NCBI GenBank assembly: GCA_900095095.1
Contig: FMBT01000328.1
Coordinates: 1 to 64,000 of the forward strand
DNA length: 64,000 nucleotides
Reading direction: 5' to 3'
Origin: Fragilariopsis cylindrus CCMP1102
Taxonomy: Eukaryota > Bacillariophyta > Bacillariophyceae > Bacillariales > Bacillariaceae
Position numbers and translations under genes: made by a program. Positions 55,490 through 64,000 of this stretch are shown here, piece by piece (position 1 is the first letter of the stretch; every line of letters starts with the position of its first letter). Under the pieces are notes generated by a model, which made no database searches, had not been told where the DNA came from, and saw only the letters and a program-made list of their open reading frames with translations.

Positions 55490-56768
55490 TTATTTGTTTG
55501 CTAAACATCAATAATATAAAATTTGTGACTAATAGATAATCTTCGATAGCTAGGCTAGGTAGCGTAGCGTAGCGAGTAATGAATACGTAGTTCCGAGTTG
55601 CATATATTATGATTACTTTCTTTGTTGTGATGCGGTAGATAATAAAGTTGCAGCAAAGAGGCAAGAGCAAGACTAAAAATTGTGAGCGATAAGGATTTCC
55701 ATTTTCCCCAAACATGCGAAAGCTACGATGGTACGGGACAAGGCCAGACGAAATATCAAGGTGAACCACACAAACATTTGGAACCAATGCGTCTCGTCTT
55801 GACGATTGGAATTTATCAAGGTGCTGTTATCCTCACAACTTTGAAATATCAAGGTTAATACAACAAGCTTACCCTTGGACTAGAGTCAGTTAATCAGCAA
55901 GATTATAAGATACAATTCCAGATCAGAACTGTATCCGCCGAATCTATTGTACGATTTTTATTTTCCCGCCCACCCACCCTGGATTGAGATGATTTTGGAT
56001 TCGTTCAAAGGATTCTAGTTTTACTAGACTTGACGAAACTGATCTGTTCCGAAGCTAGATTGAAATTGAATGATTGAACGGATTAGGCATCCGATTGGTG
56101 ATTCAATGACGAGGACGAGGACTACCTCTCCTTGTCAAAGCTGGCCCTGCGGGGAAGGTTGTATTTATACAGCCGGGGGCTTTTCAAATATATCTACTTT
56201 GACAACACTATCTTTGACGAAATGCTTTAGACAGAAAGACTGGCATCTTTCTGGAAACTATTGTCTGTTTTTAACAGATGGCGATTTTTGGCGACTCCGG
56301 TCGCCGGGCAGACCCCCCCTTTCTAAAGGTGAACCCTAGTGTTCACTTTCCGGTATTAAATAATTCTAATCAATTAAAGTTCAAGTTAATATATTTGTGC
56401 GTGTGAAACACCTTGTAATTCATCTAACAAAATCCTGTGCCGGATTGCTCGGTGACGACCGGCTACATAATAGCAAGGATGGAATTAACGGAAATATAAG
56501 TCAAGCAATTTTCACTTTTTCACTTTCCGGGTTCCTTTTTCGGGTCCTTATCTCTAACTCTAAATATAATGAGCTCGGTGACGTAAGGCGCGAAATTATA
56601 GTCGCTAGTGTCAAATCCGACGAATACGATAATGCGGTATCCACTGGATTGTTCAAAATCACGACAACGTCAACTCTTGACTACACATCACATCAAATAT
56701 ATTATAATATTATAACAGTAGACTTGATTGATGTAGCAGGAATTTAAAATATTAAACATCCTAAAAAC
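55490..56768. other. Intergenic region with two open but unrecognised frames
   Basis: Frames at 56070-56339 and 56397-56747 are open, but the second begins at a non-ATG codon and neither has motifs. A locally GC-richer patch (about 56135-56335) with small inverted repeats (GTGAAC/GTTCAC, near 56319-56345) may be a mobile-element fragment. Otherwise nothing is supported. Confidence 0.5.
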
Positions 56769-57932
56769 ATGGCTACAATTATGATACAACAACAAAAAGT
56801 TCTAATAAGAAAAGGACGATATGTGCACAATCTTCTTTTGAGTAGTAGTATCATCATGCTGATACTTTCTATGATGATGATTAATAATAATTTCAATGGC
56901 GTCGGCGTCGGCGTAGTAAATGCTTTAACTGTACCAAGAGTATCAAATACACCAACAACAAAATTAACAAACATATGCCGGGTTGCAACTTCTATGATGA
57001 TGACCAATGAAGATATCCCTGATCCATCTACATTCCGAGAAGCAGAAGTGCTTGGTCTACGATTAATGCAAGAAGGAAGTTTTGACGATGCACTTGTCGG
57101 TACGTTTAATCTTTTTTAGAAATCATTGCTGTTGTCTCTTCAGTAATTTTATTCTGTTTCTATTCCTTCATCTAATTATGTTGTTATATACATCTCTCTC
57201 TTTATTTATTTATATGTATACTATATTATTTAATACTAGCATTTCAAAAGGGTATGAAACTTCCGGGGAGCCGTCCTGATGTATTACGAACTAGATCGAG
57301 TTCAGGTCCAAGTCCTGTTGGTGGTTCATTCGGTGGAACCGATTCTCAAAAAATTATGGCATTGGATGATTTTGAACTTCAAGCTGTTTATTATAATATG
57401 GCCTGTGCCCATTCAAGATTGGGAAACATTGCCGAGGTATGTATATAATGTACATGGTATGGCATGCTTGGCTACTAGTATACTATCTTATTTTTTATCT
57501 TACTTTATACACGATGTATAAAAGGACAAAGATAAAAAAGAAAAGAAAAAGAAACACACACACACACAATGGCATGTATAATGAATTCTAACAATATTTT
57601 TTTTTGCGTTTTTTTTTTTCGCTCCTTCTCCTAAAAATTACGATATTTCGTTGCATTGTTCCTTTTATATGTGTATAATATAATATGCTTGTTTGTTCAT
57701 ATGCATTATTATTCTATGTATAATAATAATTAATAACAACAACAATAATAATAAAAAGTCAATTGCTAATCTTGAAAATTCATTTAAGAATGGATTTGAC
57801 AATTATTCTACAGTTCGTGGTGATCCAGATCTTGATCCGATCAAGAAAGATCGGGATTTTGAGAAACTAATGGAAACCTATGATGGAAAAGGTTTTTTCA
57901 ATCCATTTGGACTTTTTGGTTCCAAAAAGTAG
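56769..57932 (+). CDS. Plastid-targeted TPR-like protein, three exons
   Basis: Exons 56769-57099, 57240-57436, 57759-57932; introns 140 and 322 nt; 233 residues. The N-terminus has a signal-anchor-like helix (NLLLSSSIIMLILSMMMI), then VNALTVPRVSNTPTTK. The Ala-Leu junction and Ser/Thr-rich region are consistent with the bipartite secretory plus plastid presequence of diatoms. The mature part reads EAEVLGLRLMQEGSFDDALVAFQKGMKLPGSRPD, then FELQAVYYNMACAHSRLGNIAESIANLENSFKNGFDNYSTV, DPDLDPIKKDRDFEKLM. That is two TPR-type helix pairs with the typical YYNMACAxxxLG signature. I recall close homologues in other diatoms and in plants as small thylakoid-associated TPR proteins. Function is unknown. 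Confidence 0.82.
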
Positions 57933-58900
57933 CTAGTAGGTAGTACTATTAAAATAAAATAAAATCATAAATAATGGAGACGAAATGAAATGAAGAACCA
58001 CAACAATACTAAGAATATAAACAGAAACTGATAATCTTTTCAGGACCATCAAGTGAATGCAGTCTTTCCATCACTCCAAAGCTACTATAGTACATAAAAA
58101 TAAAACCTATCGAACAGAAAACACCAATACATATACAACATAATGTGTCTTTCATTGTTTTGTACTTTCACATTCACATAAGTTCTTACTCTTTAGTAGT
58201 GTTTGAACAAAATAAACCTCCTATGTATGTATCAAGCAAGCACGATGCCACACTTTTTGTATGTAATTAATAGCATTCGAATAGAATAGATTGATTGATT
58301 GAATGAATGATCGCAATTCGCGATGGCAACAACGTGTAAGTACCAACCCCGTGTAAGTTACGAGTACTTCCTCCGTGCAACTGTAAACGCTGCACGGAGG
58401 AAGTAAAGTTAGTAAGCGTATTGAATATTATGATACAAAATCTAGTCCGTGATCAACTCTAGTCCCGTCTAAGCTGTAGTGTGGTCCTGATTAAATTTCC
58501 AAAATTTTTGACATTTTTCATCGAAACAATCAATTGATTGATTCATTCGCCATTCGAATGCCCGTCTTATCACATTGTGACTTTGTTCCGCATAATTCCG
58601 CATTGCTGTAATTAGATGACCGACAACAAAAAGGCCCAATTATCGCGTGTTGCGATTACAAACAGCTTATAATTATAAGTTGTAATTATAAGAACGCCAA
58701 CGACAGAAAACACGCGGCTATCATACTGTAGAAACGAACCACGTTGAACGATAACGAACACAGAGATTGATTGAGAAGCAATCCTGGAAATTATTGATCA
58801 AGTTGGTTTTGTTTATGGAAAGATCTTCACCGGTTGTAAAAATTATTGTGTATCTTGAACGACGACTTGCTACGACTTATAGTAGTGCAGTATACACACG
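57933..58900. other. Upstream region of the P-loop gene, with hairpin and palindromes
   Basis: No gene is supported. Holds a perfect 15-bp inverted repeat (58365-58405), the palindrome CTTATAATTATAAG near 58665-58678 followed by a partial second copy, and a 22-bp motif near 58447 shared with 48896. Remaining sequence is AT-rich. Confidence 0.6.
58365..58405. repeat. Perfect 15-bp inverted repeat (hairpin)
   Basis: TACTTCCTCCGTGCA (58365-58379) and its exact complement TGCACGGAGGAAGTA (58391-58405) flank an 11-nt loop. The same TTACACGG/CCGTG sequence type appears just upstream (58322-58360). It could be an RNA hairpin, a dyad binding site or a TIR remnant. Confidence 0.85.
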
Positions 58901-59870
58901 ATGAGTAATTGTAATCATGGTATTCCTGGCAACAACAACAGCAACAACAATGCTATCAACAACAACAAGAACAATGATTCATCCGTTATTGGCGCATCTT
59001 TACTGCCATTCCTTCATCTTACGACTACCACTACTAACGACAACGACGACAACAACAACAATGACGCCACAACAACTGGAATAAGAACGGATGAATCATT
59101 CGGCACCGGTATTAGTAACAATAACAATAACAATGATAATATCACGGATAAGGAAAATGACCGTTATCCTCGTAGTCGTCTTGGACAACAACAACAACAA
59201 CGAAAACAAGACTGTCGTCGTCGTCGTCGTTATTCATCGTTACTCCTCGATGGAACTAGTAGTAGTAGTAGTAGGACTACAACAACAACAACAACTTCTG
59301 CGCTGCCTAACACTAGTTGCGTCAGCGCTACAAGTATCAGCTATGATGACAATGACAATGAAGATGGAGACCAACATCAACATCAAAAACAAAAACAAGG
59401 CGAAAATCAGCACCATCATGGACGACGAAAACGGAAACGGAAACGGAAACATCTTCTTTTAAGGGGACCTGATCAGTCTGGAAAATCTAGTCTGGCAATG
59501 AATCTGGCTTATTCTGAAGCTTCCTCCTCGTCAAATAATAATTATAATAATAATAAAGTCAACGCCAACGCCAACGCCAACTCCAACAACAGTAATATTG
59601 ATAACCAGAATAATAGTAATAAATGTTTCATTTGTGGTGGTCTTCCGTGTCATTGTGTTGCTGTGATTGTGTATCGGCCGGCGAATAGTACTACGAGTAG
59701 TAATAGTAATAGTAATAGTAACAATGAAAGTAATAACAACAAAAAAAAATACGGCAATGAAGACGAAGGTGACGACAATCAAAATGAAATTGATAATGAC
59801 GATGATGATGATGATCGGTTTCCGATTTTTTGTCGACCGATAATATCATCACAACAAAATAATAAAAACT

Positions 59871-59918
<48 letters not shown>

Positions 59919-61271
59919 ATGAAAATGAAATTGAAAATGGAAATGATAATAACGATAACGACGATCGAATGATGGCAGAGGAAGAGAAAGAAAAAGTAGA
60001 ACAAGAAGATGAAGATGAAGATGAAGATAAACAGGAACATCAACAAGAAAAGTACAACATCGATAAAAATAATAATGATAATAATATCAATAATAATAGA
60101 AGTAATAATGATTTATTGTGGGATCCATTTATTTTAAATCGTATTCGTATTCATCGTGTATCATCGATTCGTGATTTATGGGAAGATTTATTAATATTAT
60201 GTGGTAAGCCAAAATATGAACAACCAACCCGTTCTATTATCATTGAAGATTTGGATAAAATTATTATGCTGAACAATAATAATACAAGCAATAATAATAA
60301 TAATAATAATAGCAGCAGGATGTCATCATTGAATAACAACAATCGTAACAATTGCAATCACAATTATAATGATCACTCCAACAGTAATGCTGCGAAAATG
60401 ATGAAAACTGGTAAGTTAACAAAGAAACAAGGAATGAAAGATTAAAAAAAGGTACTATACTTGGTATTTGACTAAATTTTTCCTTCCTTTTCTTTGTAAT
60501 CTATTTATCCTTTTGATTCGATCAACTGACTGTCTATTCCAATACACAGTGGCTATTGCGGCCGATACTGTATTTGCAGTAGAAAACAGCCATAATAATC
60601 ATATGTCGTCATCGTCATCGTCATCGTCATCGTCGTGCCTTACTTTATTGATAACTCTTACTACCAGCGGACAGCAAAAGCGAGACAACAAGCAGCAGCA
60701 GCAAAGAGATGCGAGGACGTCGATTGATGGAGCGAGTGACATCCTTATTGCGACATCATGTATAGATACTGTTGTGACGCTTCAATCAAGGGGAGTTATA
60801 AATGACGTGACAACAGCTGTGGGGAGAAATAACAATAGTAGCAAAAGCAACATCAACAAAAATATCGAAGGTCCCGAATTTTTAAATAGCTGGAAGAAAA
60901 AATCCTTAGGGGAGACAAAGGAAAACGTGAACTCAAAACAAAAAGATAGCAACAGCAGTAACGATCATAATAATAATAAAGTTGGTACGAATAACAACGA
61001 AAATAGAAGTGATCGTCGAGATGATGACACTATTGATACAACTACCGCCGCACCCGACGACGACAGCGACGAAACGATATTGGTTCATAGTCTATGGCAA
61101 GCTGAAATCCAAGAGCAAAATCATTACGACTGCGATGATAACGACAGAAGTAATAACAATAATGGTGCACCTATAGTGGACTACGCTTTTGTTGAGATAT
61201 CACCATCATTGGGTAACGACGAGAATGACGATCGTGAAAGCGAAAAAGAATTACGGTGGAAAGTATCATAA
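58901..61271 (+). CDS. P-loop ATPase-like protein, possibly SWSAP1-like, two exons
   Basis: Exons 58901-60410 and 60550-61271, intron 139 nt (GTAAGT...ACACAG), 743 residues. Walker A GPDQSGKSSLA at about 187-200 and a Walker B-like SIIIEDLDKIIM at about 445-456. Between them are a Cys motif CFICGGLPCHC (possible metal knuckle) and the segment DPFILNRIRIHRVSSIRDLWEDLLILCG. The order and spacing (P-loop, '-RIRxHxxSSxRDLxxxLxxLC', hydrophobic-D-L) resemble the RecA-like SWSAP1, a partner of SWS1 that promotes RAD51 filaments in recombination. Most of the rest is Asn/Ser/Asp spacer. Exon 2 has SCLTLLITLTTSGQQK, ILIATSCIDTVVTLQSR and HSLWQAEIQ, compatible with later RecA strands. Other AAA/RecA families are possible. 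Confidence 0.65.
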
Positions 61272-62307
61272 AGAGCAACAACAACAAATCATTGATAAAC
61301 GACACGGCAAACGATAGCGAACAAGGAAAAAATTCAGTTGAAACTGGGAAGTACTGTCTGTCTATGATAGATAATATTATGATATATTATAGGAAAATTT
61401 CGAATATTCTTATTCATATTAACTTAATACATTCCTGGGGGAGATATTGGTATTATTTATTTCCACTTTTCACTATAGATATTTTTGATCACCATAAATT
61501 TTTGTCACATACAATTCATCACTAATTTTACTAGGTCCATGCCAAGCGATAAAGTGTATGTATGATTGATTGGGGAGGAAAGATTCTGAGTTTCATTATT
61601 TCGGTTTATTCTTTATTAAGAAACGGAGACCAGAAGAATTCCTTTATCGATCAATATACTGTACTTAGTACAGTACAAAATATCATACAAAAAATGAGAC
61701 GGCGCTTGGTTGTTTCTTGGAAGGTACAAGTTCGCACAACCCAAAACATTGTCTCCCTCCACTTTATTTCGAGCATGTGATTTCGCGCTCTAATTAAAAG
61801 CGTATTTATTGGAGGCACAGGCGGGACAATGGGCACAGGACGGTATGCAGAATAAGCGCGCAATCTAATTACTATCCGAAATATTTTTGTGCCACAAAAA
61901 AAACGTATGCAAAAGAAAAAAATTGTCGACTCTTTCATAACAGCCACCAAAATCCAATCAGGCAAACCAAGAAATATTTGATGTGTACATAGTTTACTTA
62001 GAAAGTAATGAGGCCAAAAATCAAAATAATTCAATATTATCGTCGAAACGCCAACTAAGTTGAATAACTCGTTACAGTAGTAATAACTACTTTATCGTTG
62101 CAATTACCATCAATATAACAGAAAAAAGAGTGCATCGGCATTAGACACACATTAGCTACCCTCATTATTACCCTCATTTTTCTGTTGCATTTTGTGTGAA
62201 GTTGGATTTCAATTCATACTACTACACATTATTTAGAAAACAATTAGGATCGTACGGTACGTCATTTCCACACACACACACACACACACACACAATAAAA
62301 CGATACA
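61272..62307. other. Intergenic region
   Basis: No supported gene. The antisense frame at 61651-62034 is open but overlaps GC-rich low-information sequence and shows no family. A (CA)n tract (62271-62294) lies directly before the next gene. Confidence 0.55.
62271..62294. repeat. (CA)n microsatellite in a 5' leader
   Basis: Perfect CA tract 14 bp upstream of the ATG at 62308, probably in the untranslated leader or core promoter. Confidence 0.9.
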
Positions 62308-63255
62308 ATGGCCGATCGAAGTAGTAGGAGGTTTACGATACCACAACCAATTGCAGAAGAGGAACAACAACAACAACAACAACAACAGGAATCTCAACAA
62401 CATGGTTTTCCAATCATAGTGGAAGAAACTAATTATGAAGCACATCAACATCATCATGGTTCTTCTTCTGCATCTTCATTCATAAATTCTGTGAAGAATA
62501 TTTTCGCACCATGTGTCGGTGCGGTTGATGCTGCTTCCTTATTTATGGATGACTGCCGACCGTCCAAGTTTGATACATGGAATACCAATCAACAGGTAGG
62601 AGGAGATAACAACAACATCATCAACAACAGCTGCAACAGTAACAATAATAACAATATTGCCGAAGATGTTATAATGCGACTTAGAGAACGAAACGGGGCC
62701 TATACTAGTAAACAGGCTATGAATAGGCAAAAACGAGGCAAGACACTTGAAATACCTACTCATTCTGGGATGATGTTTGACGACGATGATGTTTCTGCAA
62801 TATCAGCTCATACTTTAGAGGAAATGGAACTACTGAGGATGGCTCAAAAAAGTAAACGAGGTGCTGGAATTTCAAACATTCATATGTCACCACCACCAAC
62901 TGAAATTTGGAGAAATTCTAATACTAGTACTAATAATATCCTTGGACCTAAAAGCAGTAGATATCAACATCATCAACAATATCAGAAACAACATCCGACG
63001 ATATCGACGACGAGGAAATCAACAGCAGCAGTAGTACAAGGTCAAGGTCAACAACATACTACTTCTCCGTTTAGTTCATTCACAAATAAACAAATATTGA
63101 AGATCCAACAACATCATCAATCATCACCAGTATTCAGTTCTAATGGTGATTTATCTATTTGTGTTTCAGCATCCGAATCATCAAGTTCAAGTGATGACAT
63201 GGTGGGACTACAAGAAAAGCATCAACAAGACGAAGAGACAAATCGGGTGGGATAA
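62308..63255 (+). CDS. Low-complexity hypothetical protein, 315 aa
   Basis: The ATG is at 62308. Sequence features: Gln run (24-31), a hydrophobic/Ser segment SASSFINSVKNIFAPCVGAVDAASLFMDDC (about 50-80), an Asn run, then RERNGAYTSKQAMNRQKRGKTLEIPTHSG and DDDDVSAISAHTLEEMELLRMAQKSKRG (about 125-195). The rest is Gln/His/Ser-rich with a Ser tail. The EEMELLRM helix may be a coiled-coil contact. I do not recognise the family. No signal peptide or membrane segment; intronless. Confidence 0.7.
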   Translation: MADRSSRRFTIPQPIAEEEQQQQQQQQESQQHGFPIIVEETNYEAHQHHHGSSSASSFINSVKNIFAPCVGAVDAASLFMDDCRPSKFDTWNTNQQVGGDNNNIINNSCNSNNNNNIAEDVIMRLRERNGAYTSKQAMNRQKRGKTLEIPTHSGMMFDDDDVSAISAHTLEEMELLRMAQKSKRGAGISNIHMSPPPTEIWRNSNTSTNNILGPKSSRYQHHQQYQKQHPTISTTRKSTAAVVQGQGQQHTTSPFSSFTNKQILKIQQHHQSSPVFSSNGDLSICVSASESSSSSDDMVGLQEKHQQDEETNRVG

Positions 63256-64000
63256 AGAGAGTGAGTTTGAGACGCAAAATCTAAAATTAAATCTAAAAAG
63301 AGAAGGGAAAAGGCTACTCGCTCGTTGATGGTCAGGGAAATCTACTACACTACACTACATGTATACTACTCAGGTACAGTTCCATATCTCTAAGCTTACT
63401 ACTACTTTATTTCATGTGATATTACTTCTCGTCACTATGTCATTGTGCCTATTGATGTTCAGCTGAGAGAGAGAGAGAGAATAATACTAAAACAGAGTTA
63501 TGCTTGTGTAGTAGCTTACTTTAAAAAAGAAGAGAAGGAGAAGTACAAAACAAAAGATTGATAACTTGAAACTATAACAAGTATATCTCATAGAATAATA
63601 CACTACATCAGAATTTAATATATAATCGCACGCACGCACACACACACATTATCATCGGTCCTTTTTTGTTGAAAAGAGGGATTAATTACATTAAAATTAA
63701 ATTACTAAAATTTAAGTCAAAATATTTTTTAAGTCTTATCTTCTATAACAATGGCAATGTGTGTAAGTATTAATAGCCATCATTAGTAAAGATATATGTA
63801 CCATGGAATCACGAGGAAGCCATGTAGGTTGTGCAGCAGTTGTTTCATGCACGAAATGCATCTTTTTCGTTGCGGAAATTTTAATACGCAAGAATTATAG
63901 AAATAGTGGTTTAGTGCATGCTGCCAGCTATATTATCATATATCATGGAAAGTTTGTGGTCTAATCGTTAACCACCACTGGCCTTGGTGTGTGTGTAGTT
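63256..64000. other. Right-edge intergenic region
   Basis: 3' flank of the last gene and AT-rich DNA with GA and CA microsatellites (near 63466-63480 and 63632-63648). No open frame with protein features; the window ends in sequence I cannot assign. Confidence 0.6.

Noticed and set aside
61651-62034. 127-codon minus-strand protein
   Set aside because: No motif and unlikely composition; the open frame spans unrelated short patches.
1-64000. CRISPR arrays, LTR pairs or reverse-transcriptase fragments
   Set aside because: The regular repeats are coding PSxx units or microsatellites. I saw no spacer pattern, no long terminal direct repeats and no YxDD-type motif in any frame.

Overview
The window looks like nuclear DNA of a diatom, most likely a pennate one. 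The signs are short GT-AG introns (about 95-235 nt) in AT-rich DNA and many Asn, Gln, Ser or Asp runs inside otherwise ordinary proteins. There are also gene families I associate with diatoms: PSxx-repeat surface proteins, an LRR family with an 'SLWP...DGL' tail, and 'RGLE' motif proteins. Secretory signals on apparently plastid proteins fit as well. I cannot name the species.

Layout. 1-6047: a diatom 'RGLE'-type hypothetical gene, then a five-exon PAPS/nucleotide-sugar transporter on the minus strand. 6048-12378: gene-poor DNA with a TTAA-flanked, piggyBac-like element and a nested or overlapping MITE-sized unit. 12379-30640: one enormous secreted-protein gene. It has a signal peptide, three paired Cys-rich modules, then about 14.7 kb of PSxx (Ser/Pro/Gly/Ala) repeats broken up by five more Cys-rich modules, and a Cys-rich C-terminus. 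The repeats are nested at three scales (about 12-36 nt, 552 nt, 2.6-3.7 kb) and copies are almost identical. 31383-47137: a secreted hypothetical protein, NOC2, prefoldin subunit 6, a YihA/EngB-type GTPase, a membrane-anchored AdoMet decarboxylase-spermidine synthase-SET-like fusion, and a DDX51/Dbp6 helicase. 47373-55489: a CRAL-TRIO protein, a cyclophilin-like protein, an LRR protein, an ARM-like protein and a BTB-like protein. 56769-63255: a plastid-type TPR protein, a SWSAP1-like P-loop protein and a low-complexity hypothetical protein.

Gene relations. NOC2, DDX51/Dbp6 and the EngB-type GTPase all serve ribosome assembly (the first two nucleolar, the last organellar), but they are not an operon and the clustering may be chance. 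The PAPS transporter supplies sulfate donor to the Golgi. It lies about 6 kb from the giant mucin-like gene, whose product could be a sulfated or glycosylated extracellular polymer; that link is inference.

Sequence quality. Five genes need a total of 13 single-base restorations to read through. All 13 are apparent deletions and none is an insertion, and in each gene the length with the missing bases added is a multiple of three. Several other genes are intact. I read this as deletion-biased consensus error in the assembly rather than widespread decay, but I cannot prove it from the sequence.
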